Source of the DNA: Flavobacteriaceae bacterium
GTDB taxonomy: Bacteria > Bacteroidota > Bacteroidia > Flavobacteriales > Flavobacteriaceae
NCBI GenBank assembly: GCA_013373635.1
Contig: JABXHN010000057.1
Location: 1-46,456 of the forward strand
Direction of reading: 5' to 3'
Length of the DNA stretch: 46,456 bases
Of the stretch, positions 35,703-43,737 are shown piece by piece. Both the position numbers and the translations under genes were made by a program. Every line of letters begins with the position of its first letter. Within the stretch, counting starts at the first letter, position 1. A model generated the notes under the pieces. The model ran no database searches, was not told the DNA's origin, and saw nothing but the letters and a program-made list of their open reading frames with translations.

Positions 35703-36905
35703 ATGAAACATATCAATCGAAAAGATTTTTTAAAAAAGACAGGAGTCGCTGCCACAGGAGCTCTTGTACTACCTCATCTGAGCTTTGCTAAATCCATCAA
35801 CCTCAACGCTACTGTAAGTGTTGGAGTCATTGGAACGGGAATAAGAGGCCAAGAGCTCACTAAACTCATCAACAACATCGATCAGATGCAGGTCATTGCT
35901 TGCTGTGATGTCTTAGATTTTAGATTAAAAGAAGGCGTTGAGGCTGTCGAAGGCAAAAAGCCAAAAGCCTATAGCGATTATAGAAAATTACTCGAAAACA
36001 AGGATGTAGATGCGGTGATCATTACCGCTCCACTTCATTTGCACTCTGAGATTGCCATCGCTGCTCTAGATGCTGGTAAGCACGTCTATTGCGAAAAGAC
36101 AATGGCCAAGGGAATTGAGGGAACTCAAAATCTCGTTAAAGCTGTTAGAAATTCCAATACAACTTTTCAAGTGGGACATCAATACCACCAATCGAGAATG
36201 TACGTCGCACTTAAACAAATGATCGATGAAGGCAAAATCGGAAAACTAGTTTCTCTTGAATCCCAGTGGAATAGAAATGGCAATTGGAGAAGACCGATCC
36301 CCTCTCCAGAATTTGAACGTCAAATCAACTGGAGAATGTATCGTGATTACTCTTACGGTCTTCTTGCTGAACTTAGCTCTCATCATATTGATTTCACCAA
36401 CTGGGCACTCGAAGACCATCCAGAAAAAGTGGTAGGAATGGGCGGTATTGACTACTGGAAGGACGGTAGAGAAACCTATGACAATATTCACTTAACTTAC
36501 GGCTATAAAAGTGGTTTTAAAGCCTCCTTTACTTGTTTAACTGCAAATGCATACGAAGGATACAGAATCATCATCAAAGGCGATCAAGGAAGCTTAATTG
36601 CCTATATGACCGAAGCCTTCTTTTATCCAGAAGGAAAAGAAGAAGAAAAAATCACTGGTACCGTGGACGGATACTCAGGAGCGACCATTGGTTGGACCAA
36701 GAATAAGGGAATTCCACTGAATCTTGACAATACGGATCCCACCATCCATTCCCTAAGAGATTTTAGAAATAATATTTGGGACCATAAATTACCGCTCTCC
36801 AATATTCACTCTGGAGCTCAAACAGCCTATGCAGTTGAAATGGGAATTCAAGCAATGGATTCAGGAAATACCATTCACTGGGATGACAATACAATGATCT
36901 ATTGA
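35703..36905 (+). CDS. Exported Gfo/Idh/MocA oxidoreductase, second copy
   Basis: The N terminus NRKDFLKKTGVAATGA is Tat-like but has RK in place of the twin arginine, so the route may be weak Tat or Sec. Rossmann motif GVIGTGIRG is at 41-49. The family EKP has changed to EKT (131-133), a shift seen in some branches. A catalytic-region block YGLLAELSSHHIDFTNWALED follows near 220. It is about 400 residues, shorter than its neighbour, and the two are only distantly alike, so they may act in sequence (C3 oxidation, then reduction or a different sugar). The gene ends at the stop of a convergent gene with no spacer. Confidence 0.8.
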   Translation: MKHINRKDFLKKTGVAATGALVLPHLSFAKSINLNATVSVGVIGTGIRGQELTKLINNIDQMQVIACCDVLDFRLKEGVEAVEGKKPKAYSDYRKLLENKDVDAVIITAPLHLHSEIAIAALDAGKHVYCEKTMAKGIEGTQNLVKAVRNSNTTFQVGHQYHQSRMYVALKQMIDEGKIGKLVSLESQWNRNGNWRRPIPSPEFERQINWRMYRDYSYGLLAELSSHHIDFTNWALEDHPEKVVGMGGIDYWKDGRETYDNIHLTYGYKSGFKASFTCLTANAYEGYRIIIKGDQGSLIAYMTEAFFYPEGKEEEKITGTVDGYSGATIGWTKNKGIPLNLDNTDPTIHSLRDFRNNIWDHKLPLSNIHSGAQTAYAVEMGIQAMDSGNTIHWDDNTMIY

Positions 36906-37739
36906 TTAAAACTTCAACTGAGCTATCAGTGGATAATGATCCGATGGATAACTAATTCCATAGGTTTCAATTAGGGTTAAAAAGCTTTTGACCCTAATCC
37001 CTTCACTGACAAAAATATAATCAATTCTTCGATCAGCATCTTTAGTGATATCAAATCCATTAAAGGTCTTATTGAAATTTGACTTGAGTTTTTGAGCCAC
37101 TAAAAGAGCGTCGCTAAGCTTTGATTGTAAATTTTTAATTGCTGTATGATCATCGTTTAAGTTAAGGTCTCCCTGTACGATATAGGGTTCCTCATGGATA
37201 TTTAATTCATTTACTTTTGAGAGAATTAAATCAATAGAATTGATACGTGCCTGCTCTCCTAGATGATCAAAATGCGTATTAAAAACCCAAAAGATTTTTC
37301 CTGATTGATCTTTTAATCGCACATAAGAACAGACTCTATTTAGAGCCGCATCCCATCCTTTTGAGGGGATGTTTGGAGTTTCAGAGAGCCAAAAGGTCCC
37401 ACCTTCCAATTTTTCAAAGAGATCTCTCTTGTAAAAAACAGCTGAATACTCGCCTTTGTGAGCTCCGTCATCTCGACCAACTCCTTCCATCTCAAAATTT
37501 GAAAAAGCTTTTTTTAAATCCTCAATTTGATTGGGCATTCCCTCTTGGATTCCAAATACTGATACTCCAGACGATTTAATTTGCTCAAAGATTTTAGATT
37601 TTCGAACAGACCATGGATCTGAGTTCTTAGCGGTATAATCCAAGCGAATATTATAGGTCATGATCTTGTGTTGAGCATTCATTTGAATACTAAAAACACA
37701 GAGCATTGTGATGAGAATTAGTTGTTTAATGAAGTTCAT
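36906..37739 (-). CDS. Secreted endonuclease/exonuclease/phosphatase (EEP) family protein
   Basis: Signal peptide residues 1-22 (NAQ). EEP-fold markers: KIMTYNIRLD near the start, VFGIQEGMPNQIEDL with the metal-binding glutamate, FWVFNTHFDHLGEQAR with the catalytic histidine, VQGDLNLNDDHTA with Asp/Asn, DRRIDYIFVS, and SDHYPLIAQLKF at the C terminus. The length of 277 is normal. In PULs such proteins are common and usually annotated as phosphodiesterases of unknown substrate, so the cut could be a phosphate ester on a glycan or nucleic acid. It overlaps the upstream esterase stop by one base (TAATG). Confidence 0.82.
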   Translation of the reverse strand: MNFIKQLILITMLCVFSIQMNAQHKIMTYNIRLDYTAKNSDPWSVRKSKIFEQIKSSGVSVFGIQEGMPNQIEDLKKAFSNFEMEGVGRDDGAHKGEYSAVFYKRDLFEKLEGGTFWLSETPNIPSKGWDAALNRVCSYVRLKDQSGKIFWVFNTHFDHLGEQARINSIDLILSKVNELNIHEEPYIVQGDLNLNDDHTAIKNLQSKLSDALLVAQKLKSNFNKTFNGFDITKDADRRIDYIFVSEGIRVKSFLTLIETYGISYPSDHYPLIAQLKF

Positions 37740-38614
37740 TATCTAGATATGGTTTTTGTAATATGTGTATCCTTTACGATTGTTGATTTAAAGAAATCAA
37801 AAACATCGGTTAAATCTCCAAATGGTATCCCTGAGATTTCATGACGGCCTTTCTCATAGGTATAAAAGAGATAGGATGTTCCTAAGAGGCTCAATCGATC
37901 CACAATCTTATCGGATCCATTGAGCACTAAATAACCTGCATCTTTAGGATTGCAATAATGATGTGCTGCTTTAGAATAAGGAACTAAATTATCTGCAATT
38001 CCGTGAAAGAGTACTGAAGGAACAGCTGTCTTAGAAGTGATTTCATCTAGGTTGACAAGAGCTCCAGCCAAAGAAAACACTCCAGCAAATGAAATCTGAT
38101 CATAGGCCCCATCTAAATAATACTTAGGCATATAAACAGCAGAGAGAATGGCCTCTGCTCCTGCTGAAGATCCTCCAGCGATTATTTTATCTGTATCAAT
38201 ATGTAAATCATCACTGTGATCTATTAAAAACGATACCGCATCCATATAATCAATAGCAGCTTGTTTGAAGGTTTCTTTCTTTTCAGCAGCTGGACAATCA
38301 CATCCAAAATAGGTTGCTGTTCCTTTTCGAAGTAAGCGATAGGAAATGGAGACAGCCACAAATCCTTGCTCAGCAGCAGTTTCACATAATTTTGTTTCAT
38401 TTTGATTATCCCTCACTCCTCCAGAGAATCCCCCTCCGTGCATCCATACAAGGGTTGGCAACTTTTCTGATTTAGAGCTAAATTCAGGTGAGTAGACGTC
38501 TAATTGTAATTCTTGACCATCCTTTGTAGCATAGGTATAGGTCTTCTTTTGTTGTGCTAAGAGCAGGGTACTAAAGCTAAATAAAAGCACCCCTACAGAT
38601 ATCTTTAATTTCAT
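37739..38614 (-). CDS. Secreted alpha/beta-hydrolase (carboxylesterase-like)
   Basis: The start is ATG 38614 (MKLKISVGVLLFSF); the TTG at 38659 would place coding sequence across the promoter. Signal peptide to about residue 20 (LLAQ). Oxyanion motif HGGGFSGG (59-66). Nucleophile Ser150 in AGGSSAGAEA. C-terminal HEISGIPFGD carries the likely catalytic His, and FHGIADNLVPYSKA the likely Asp. Four cysteines include CDCPAAE. The fold is that of BD-FAE/para-nitrobenzyl-esterase-like enzymes, perhaps removing acetyl or methyl groups from the glycan. It is first in a two-gene unit with the EEP protein. Confidence 0.8.
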   Translation of the reverse strand: MKLKISVGVLLFSFSTLLLAQQKKTYTYATKDGQELQLDVYSPEFSSKSEKLPTLVWMHGGGFSGGVRDNQNETKLCETAAEQGFVAVSISYRLLRKGTATYFGCDCPAAEKKETFKQAAIDYMDAVSFLIDHSDDLHIDTDKIIAGGSSAGAEAILSAVYMPKYYLDGAYDQISFAGVFSLAGALVNLDEITSKTAVPSVLFHGIADNLVPYSKAAHHYCNPKDAGYLVLNGSDKIVDRLSLLGTSYLFYTYEKGRHEISGIPFGDLTDVFDFFKSTIVKDTHITKTISR

Positions 38615-38628
38615 TTGTAAGTTTTTAA

Positions 38629-38660
38629 CTAAAGTAATCCTTTTAAGGGCTTCATTCAAA
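38629..38660 (-). promoter_or_regulatory. Probable promoter of the esterase/EEP operon
   Basis: Minus-strand TTTG (38660-38657) and TACTTTAG (38636-38629, one mismatch to TAnnTTTG) are 20 bases apart. ATG 38614 follows 14 bases after the -7 box. Confidence 0.4.
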
Positions 38661-38665
38661 TGAAT

Positions 38666-38687
38666 TCCTACGTCATTACTACGCTAA
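38666..38687 (-). promoter_or_regulatory. Paired 11-bp boxes upstream of the esterase/EEP operon
   Basis: Minus-strand TTAGCGTAGTA (38687-38677) adjoins ATGACGTAGGA (38676-38666), ending 5 bases before the -33 TTTG. It shares a long near-match with the element at 26249-26281. It overlaps the last codon and stop of the upstream beta-CASP gene. Confidence 0.55.
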
Positions 38688-40063
38688 TTCAATTGAATTT
38701 CTTCATTTAAGCTTGGAATAGCAATAGAACTCCACTGTTTTTTTGATTCTAAGAGCTCTTTAAATGCTTTACTGGAACTAGGTTCACCGTGAATTAAAAA
38801 ACACTTCTGAGGTGGGCTTTCGAGTTCAGAGAGCCAATCGAATAACTCTGATTGATCTCCGTGTCCTGAGAATTGACTCAGATTTTTAATTTGAGCTCGA
38901 ACCTCATAATACTTCCCTCTTATTTTAATACTGTTAATACCTTCAAGCAAATCCCTTCCCCTAGTTCCCTCAGCTTGATATCCAGTAAGCATAATGGTTG
39001 TTGACTTTTTAGCACTAAAAGCCTGTAAATAGGTAAGCATTCTACCTCCTGTTAGCATTCCAGAACCTGCAACCACAATTTTTTTAGAAGCTGAGTCGAT
39101 GACTTCCCAAGTCTGTGCATAATCTTCAACGATTTCAAATGCATCAATAAATGAGTATAAATCAGGTTCACTTATGTGATGATAGGAGTTGTGAGTTTTA
39201 AAAACTTCTAAAACTTTAGTAGCCATTGGACTATCCATCACTAAATCGATATTCGGAAGCGCCCCCTCTTCTTTTAGTTTCCAGAGCAAGTACATCATCA
39301 GCTGCGTTCGTTCAATCGCAAAACTAGGCAGTAATATGACCTTACCTCCTTTTGAAAAATGTCCCAGTACTTCTCTTTTAAATTCCTCATAAGGAGCACC
39401 CTGAGGATGCAAACGATCTCCATAAGTCGTTTCCATAAACAGGTAATCGGCTTTTAATGGTTTTTTATAAGGGTTTAACAAAAAATCTGATTTTCTACCT
39501 AAATCACCTGAAAACACCAATCGTATGGATTGAAGTTCCAGTTCAATAAAACAGGAGCCAATAATGTGTCCATTGTATTGAAAACGAACACTTATCCCCT
39601 CAAATAAATCAATCCACTCTCCTTCATTGACAACTCTCATTAAAGGTAGTGTCTGTTGAACGTCTTTTGAAGTATAGAGGGGTTTAGCAATAGGGTGTTT
39701 CGAATACCCTTCCCGATTGGCCTGCTGGGCTTCTTCCTCCATAATTTTAGCTGAGTCAGAAATTACAATTTCAGTGAGTGCTAAGGTTGGAGAAGTCCCC
39801 AAAACTCTTCCTTTAAAGCCCTGCTGTACTAGCTTTGGCAAATAACTTGAATGATCTAAATGACCATGAGTAAGAAGTACTAAATCAACCTGATCAATAT
39901 CGATAGGTAAGGGTTCCCAATTGAGCAAACGCAATTCCTTCAGACCTTGAAACATCCCACAATCGATCATGATTTGATGTCCTAGAGCTTTAACTAAGAA
40001 TTTAGAGCCGGTTACGGTTCCTGCCCCTCCTAAGAATTTAATATCAATGTTTGATGGTTCCAT
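38684..40063 (-). CDS. Beta-CASP metallo-beta-lactamase nuclease (YSH1/CPSF73-like)
   Basis: The start is ATG 40063 (MEPSNIDIKFLGGAGTVTGS). The metallo-beta-lactamase motif is THGHLDHSSYLP, with His66, His68, Asp70 and His71. SFAIERTQLM and VMDSPMATKVLE mark the beta-CASP insert, AGSGMLTGGRM precedes motif B, and FSGHGDQSELFDW with the KCFLIHGEPSSSK end is the RMMBL (RNA-specificity) domain. This architecture is shared with RNA 3'-processing endo/exonucleases. The length of about 459 is normal. It overlaps the upstream ATP-cone gene by 20 bp, which suggests coupled translation and a shared job in nucleic-acid processing. Confidence 0.88.
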   Translation of the reverse strand: MEPSNIDIKFLGGAGTVTGSKFLVKALGHQIMIDCGMFQGLKELRLLNWEPLPIDIDQVDLVLLTHGHLDHSSYLPKLVQQGFKGRVLGTSPTLALTEIVISDSAKIMEEEAQQANREGYSKHPIAKPLYTSKDVQQTLPLMRVVNEGEWIDLFEGISVRFQYNGHIIGSCFIELELQSIRLVFSGDLGRKSDFLLNPYKKPLKADYLFMETTYGDRLHPQGAPYEEFKREVLGHFSKGGKVILLPSFAIERTQLMMYLLWKLKEEGALPNIDLVMDSPMATKVLEVFKTHNSYHHISEPDLYSFIDAFEIVEDYAQTWEVIDSASKKIVVAGSGMLTGGRMLTYLQAFSAKKSTTIMLTGYQAEGTRGRDLLEGINSIKIRGKYYEVRAQIKNLSQFSGHGDQSELFDWLSELESPPQKCFLIHGEPSSSKAFKELLESKKQWSSIAIPSLNEEIQLN

Positions 40064-40925
40064 TAGATGATAAATAACACACAAAACGACATTCTTCTAC
40101 TACTCTGTCAATTCTATTTTTAGAAAGTCCAATTTTATCCAATAATCCTCGATCTTTATTGAGCTGACTACAGAGTACTACATCCATCTGCAACAACTGT
40201 TGCTTTTCATCTTGAGAAAGACTCGAAAGTGTGGTAATGGGATACAATTGATGTTTATCTACTAGAATTTTAAGTGAAAAATCCAATGGATAATTCCAAG
40301 AAATCAATTTCATATGACAACAACGCGCATAATCAATGGCGTCCTTAGTAAAACGAGTATTAGTGACTACCCATTGTTTAAAGGATTGATACTGCTGCTT
40401 TTTTTGAGTGTCAAATCCATTGACAACATCCATAAATCGGGATTGTAAATAAAGAGGATCCTTGACATTACACACTCGAGTACGATCAGAGTGAAACTTG
40501 CATTCAATAAGATATAAGGAATCCTTTTTCTGTGCTAAAATATCGATCTCATGACTGATGCATTGACCCGTTAAATATTGATTGAGCTCAGAAGTAAATC
40601 CCTCTCTAATTAAAAGTTCATTGATGTATTTTTCAAATGGAAAACCAGAGGGCCCTAATTCAAATAGAGCCTTTTTAATCTTGTATCGAGCTCCGTAAAA
40701 AGACGAGTGCTCCAAAAGCATCTCATAGGCTAAATCGTATATTTCTTCAGTTGTAATGGACGGGTATAACAATCCATTGATACGTTTGATGATCGAACCA
40801 ATAATCGATGCTGAAGCTCCAGAAAAGGAAAGAGAATTTCGAAGTTTTTCCTCATCGTACACAACACGGTCACCAGATGATTTGACTATATTTAATTTAG
40901 ATCTAGCCATAGAAGCTTTGTTCAA
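40044..40925 (-). CDS. ATP-cone domain fused to a Mrr/PD-(D/E)xK restriction endonuclease-like domain
   Basis: Residues about 10-100 form an ATP-cone (VVKSSGDR-like start, EEKLRNSLSFSGAS, ITTEEIYDLAYEMLLE, ARYKIKKALFELGPSG), the nucleotide-sensing module of NrdR and ribonucleotide reductases. Residues about 110-220 hold a PD-(D/E)xK nuclease core: Asp128 in HEIDIL, and Glu141 and Lys143 in LIECKFH, with a downstream WVVTNTRFTKDAIDYAR. The C terminus (230-293) is helical. ATP or dATP binding may gate a nuclease. It is translationally coupled to the beta-CASP gene. A defence or nucleic-acid-salvage role is possible but unproven. ATG at residue 6 is an alternative start. Confidence 0.8.
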   Translation of the reverse strand: MNKASMARSKLNIVKSSGDRVVYDEEKLRNSLSFSGASASIIGSIIKRINGLLYPSITTEEIYDLAYEMLLEHSSFYGARYKIKKALFELGPSGFPFEKYINELLIREGFTSELNQYLTGQCISHEIDILAQKKDSLYLIECKFHSDRTRVCNVKDPLYLQSRFMDVVNGFDTQKKQQYQSFKQWVVTNTRFTKDAIDYARCCHMKLISWNYPLDFSLKILVDKHQLYPITTLSSLSQDEKQQLLQMDVVLCSQLNKDRGLLDKIGLSKNRIDRVVEECRFVCYLSSNGTIKH

Positions 40926-40985
40926 TCATATCCATAAGATACAAAAATAACTTCAAATTATTTTATTGAAATGAGAGCATTGAGA

Positions 40986-41402
40986 TTACTTTCGAAGTGA
41001 GGCTGCAATCAGCTCTTTGTATTTGGTAGCACTCCAACCATGAGATCTATCTAAGTAGTATACTTCAATTCCTAAATCATCACCAGTGTAAGACTTGTTT
41101 TTGTAATCATCACCTAAAAATCTGAGATCAAAAGAACCGTTTTCTATCAGTTCATATAGCTCATTTTCAAGCGTATAAGGAATGACACGATCAATAAATT
41201 TAATCGATTCCAATAGATCCTTACGCTCTTTAGTTGAAAAGATTGGTTTTAATTTTTCAGGACGCTCTACAGTTGGATCCGTTTGTAAAAACACCACAAA
41301 TTCTTCACAGAGTTCCTTACAAGTTCTAAACATCTGAATATAGCCTGGGTGAACTACATCAAAATTTCCAGCAACAAATCCCCTTTTGTAAGCTTTTTTC
41401 AT
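40986..41402 (-). CDS. Cytidylyltransferase-like nucleotidyltransferase family protein
   Basis: A 138-residue single-domain protein of the adenylyltransferase/glycerol-3-phosphate cytidylyltransferase fold. The N-terminal GNFDVVHPGY (12-21) is the HxGH motif, but the second His is replaced by Tyr. The segments STKERKDLL and RSHGWSATKYK correspond to the family ERxxxL region and the C-terminal RxxxxSxTK motif. The usual product is a CDP-activated alcohol or sugar. The loss of the second catalytic His makes activity uncertain. No polymer-synthesis gene is next to it; the neighbours are CotH and the ATP-cone gene. Confidence 0.75.
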   Translation of the reverse strand: MKKAYKRGFVAGNFDVVHPGYIQMFRTCKELCEEFVVFLQTDPTVERPEKLKPIFSTKERKDLLESIKFIDRVIPYTLENELYELIENGSFDLRFLGDDYKNKSYTGDDLGIEVYYLDRSHGWSATKYKELIAASLRK

Positions 41403-41418
41403 AAGCTAAAGATAAAAC

Positions 41419-42843
41419 TTAATAGGATCCAATCTCTGAATCCATCCAATTCAATCGATTGGACAGAAAATTTCGTAATTGATTGATACGATCGTTATAG
41501 TCAAATGATAGGATGGGCCAACGATTGTAGTTTCGTTCGATTGCTCCATTTTCAATGAGGTAAGTAGCTGTTTGATCAACTAGACCAAGTATCTGATCAT
41601 CACTAAAAACACTTGCTCTAAGTGCAAACCATCTCGTTTTTAACTGTGATTTAAATTGAGGATCCTGCATCAATCGTTTCCACCAAAAATGTACTAACCA
41701 CAAATCATTTGGTTCAAAGTCATTGTAATTAATAATCCAATTGTCATCAGGTACTCGACCACCAATATTATATGCAATGTTCAAATCCCAAATGGGTCCC
41801 ATTTTAAGTTTTCCTCCTTTATCTTTATGCATATAGGTGCTCAAACGATAACCATCGACGTTTTTAGTGAGTTCATTGATGATAAAATAATCCACAAAAC
41901 TCTCTACATCAATATAATTGGTATACGTTCTACTATCACTAGTAAAATCATCGTTGAGTAAAGCGAGTTCAAACTCGTGAATATAGTTCTGAATATACGA
42001 TTTTTGTTGATCACTAATTCGATCGGCTTTTGGATATTCGTATAAAAAGTAAGTTTCTTGAGAAGTTTTTGCTCCATAGGGTTCTGAATTCAATGGCGCT
42101 CCAAAAGTATCAAAAGCGGATCTAAAAGAATTGTCTTGAGAGTACTTTGCATCGTCTCCCCAATTGTTTAAATAGTACTCCAAGGGTTGACCTGGAGCAA
42201 CATCTCCACCAGCCGTTTTATCAATTTTTAAGATATAACCTCCTGTTATATTCAATTCATCATTCTCATTAGGAAGCAAATCATCGACATCAATTCGGTC
42301 TCCATCTTCCTTTAGCTTTTCCATAAACAAGTAGACTCCCTTGTATTTACCATTGATTTCAAGGTCTACAAAGGTACTTCTAGAGGCGTAATGTCCCATA
42401 GCTGCATACCATTTATATCCCAAATAATGATGTAAGAAAGTAGCGTCCCAAACCCAATTATCTGTAACATTTAACACTTGGCCAGTAAACATAAAGTCTT
42501 CTCCAAGGGGATAATCTAACAATTGAATATCGGTATCTGCACCAGAGGCATCCCAAGCTTCAATTCCATAGGATTTCTTATCAGACAATCTAAATGAAGT
42601 AGACCCCCTATACTCAATACCAATGTTTGATTCAAGCGTTTTAATCTTGTTTTCAAAAAGTTTTAAAACTGCAGGTACTTTTGGCTCATTTTGGATAACT
42701 TCAGCTACTTCTATCTTGAAATAAGGCAATTGGCTTCCACTAATATCGACAGCAAAAACTTCTTCACTATTTTTAGTATCATCAACATCTTTGGCACAAC
42801 CAAATAGCAGTAGCCCAACTAAAAGAAAAAGGATTTTATTCAA
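41419..42843 (-). CDS. CotH-like kinase family lipoprotein
   Basis: The start is TTG 42843 (MNKILFLLVGLLLFGC), as no in-frame ATG lies near; the lipobox ends at Cys16. The CotH core (about 45-460) shows IGIEYRGSTSFRLSDKKSYG, WVWDATFLHHYLG, GKYKGVYLFMEKLKEDGDRID, TGGYILKIDKT, LTKNVDGYRLSTYMHKDKGGK and MGPIWDLNIAYN. CotH proteins are atypical protein kinases that phosphorylate secreted proteins, with the Asp-containing DLN segment aligning with the metal-binding site. In Bacteroidota the target is unknown. It lies 16 bp from the cytidylyltransferase gene. Confidence 0.8.
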   Translation of the reverse strand: MNKILFLLVGLLLFGCAKDVDDTKNSEEVFAVDISGSQLPYFKIEVAEVIQNEPKVPAVLKLFENKIKTLESNIGIEYRGSTSFRLSDKKSYGIEAWDASGADTDIQLLDYPLGEDFMFTGQVLNVTDNWVWDATFLHHYLGYKWYAAMGHYASRSTFVDLEINGKYKGVYLFMEKLKEDGDRIDVDDLLPNENDELNITGGYILKIDKTAGGDVAPGQPLEYYLNNWGDDAKYSQDNSFRSAFDTFGAPLNSEPYGAKTSQETYFLYEYPKADRISDQQKSYIQNYIHEFELALLNDDFTSDSRTYTNYIDVESFVDYFIINELTKNVDGYRLSTYMHKDKGGKLKMGPIWDLNIAYNIGGRVPDDNWIINYNDFEPNDLWLVHFWWKRLMQDPQFKSQLKTRWFALRASVFSDDQILGLVDQTATYLIENGAIERNYNRWPILSFDYNDRINQLRNFLSNRLNWMDSEIGSY

Positions 42844-42854
42844 TTCAATACAAT

Positions 42855-43430
42855 TTAACTTATTCGAGTAAGGGTTTCTGGTCTCATATTGAGCATGGAT
42901 GCTAAATACTTTTTTGGAATGCGATCAAATAAGGTTGGAGGAGTTATTTTAATAAAAAACTCATAGCGATCCTTTGCATTTGGGATACGTGCTAAATAAG
43001 ATCTTATTTCAGAATTTGAATAGTATTGTTCGATCGTTTTTCTGTAAACAGTATTGATCTTTGGAAAATTTGCAATAGCGTAATTTAAATCCTCATAGTT
43101 AAAACACTCAAATTCACAGTGCTCTAAACACTGGATATTTTCAAGTGCTGGTGACTGTGAAAAGAATCCTTGAACAGAGGTAACCAATGAATTTTCAGCA
43201 CAAATCCAAGTTGTAATTTGCTTGTTGTCATGATCAAAATAGGCACGTACCAATCCCTGAGTTAAAAAGAAAAACTGATTACAAACTTCTCCAGACTTAA
43301 TAATTACATCACCTTTAGAAAATGATTTTCGAATCATTTTAGAAGTAACAAAATTTCTAGCCTCCTCACAAAGTTCGATTTGACTTCCTATTTGCTCTAA
43401 AAAATATACTTTATTTTTATATTCCTCCAT
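42855..43430 (-). CDS. Crp/Fnr family transcriptional regulator
   Basis: 191 residues: a cyclic-nucleotide-binding beta-roll at about 20-140 (MIRKSFSKGDVIIKSGE, FFFLTQGLVRAYFDH), a dimer helix, and a short HTH at about 160-191 that ends in the recognition helix (IPKKYLASMLNMRPETLTRIS). This compact end is normal for Bacteroidota members, and no strong cNMP signature (RxS) is visible, so the ligand is unknown. The gene is 11 bp upstream of CotH, in the same direction, so the two may be one unit. Confidence 0.85.
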   Translation of the reverse strand: MEEYKNKVYFLEQIGSQIELCEEARNFVTSKMIRKSFSKGDVIIKSGEVCNQFFFLTQGLVRAYFDHDNKQITTWICAENSLVTSVQGFFSQSPALENIQCLEHCEFECFNYEDLNYAIANFPKINTVYRKTIEQYYSNSEIRSYLARIPNAKDRYEFFIKITPPTLFDRIPKKYLASMLNMRPETLTRIS

Positions 43431-43529
43431 CTAGTATAAAAGTATAAAAAAGTACTTGAGTTAAAAAGGAAATATAAAACTAAATTGATATTTATCACTT
43501 ATTTGTCATTTCTGAGATCCAGGAACTAA

Positions 43530-43673
43530 TTCGTTGGCACTTATAATAGATTCTACGACGGCGTGGATATGAACGGCCAAACACTTCCTGTGGGAACCTA
43601 TTACTACATCCTCAAAGTGATTGCTAATGGAAGTGAAGAAAACTTTAAAGGATTCTTATACATCAACAGATAA
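43530..43673 (+). pseudogene. C-terminal fragment of a T9SS type B (CHU_C) adhesin
   Basis: After an in-frame stop at 43527 the plus-strand frame reads FVGTYNRFYDGVDMNGQ, then TLPVGTYYYILKV and FKGFLYINR, then TAA at 43671. This is the end of the gliding-motility-associated C-terminal (type B sorting) domain: DG, LPxGTYYYxL, and the final xGxLYINR. There is no start codon and the rest of the protein is missing, so it is a remnant. The remaining 43431-43529 bases show no gene. It points towards the OmpA/PorP genes on the other strand, and shares a terminator with them. Rearrangement around a T9SS adhesin cluster is the likely cause. Confidence 0.7.
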
Positions 43674-43687
43674 TAATTAAGCATAAA

Positions 43688-43712
43688 AAAAGCGAGTAGT
43701 TAACTCGCTTTT
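43688..43712. terminator. Bidirectional terminator
   Basis: Perfect 10-bp arms AAAAGCGAGT (43688-43697) and ACTCGCTTTT (43703-43712) around a 5-base loop. Flanked by A/T runs on both sides, it can serve the adhesin remnant on plus and the OmpA gene on minus. Confidence 0.75.
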
Positions 43713-43737
43713 ATAGTTTAAGTTTGGTAGTGAAAGA

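Noticed and set aside
3159-36905. GH109 assignment for the Gfo/Idh/MocA proteins
   Set aside because: The Rossmann and EKP motifs are shared by the whole superfamily, and nothing specific to GH109 N-acetylgalactosaminidases could be identified by eye.
43433-43460. AGTAT/AGTACT-like repeats upstream of the Crp gene
   Set aside because: Spacing is irregular and does not fit the 11-bp box consensus.
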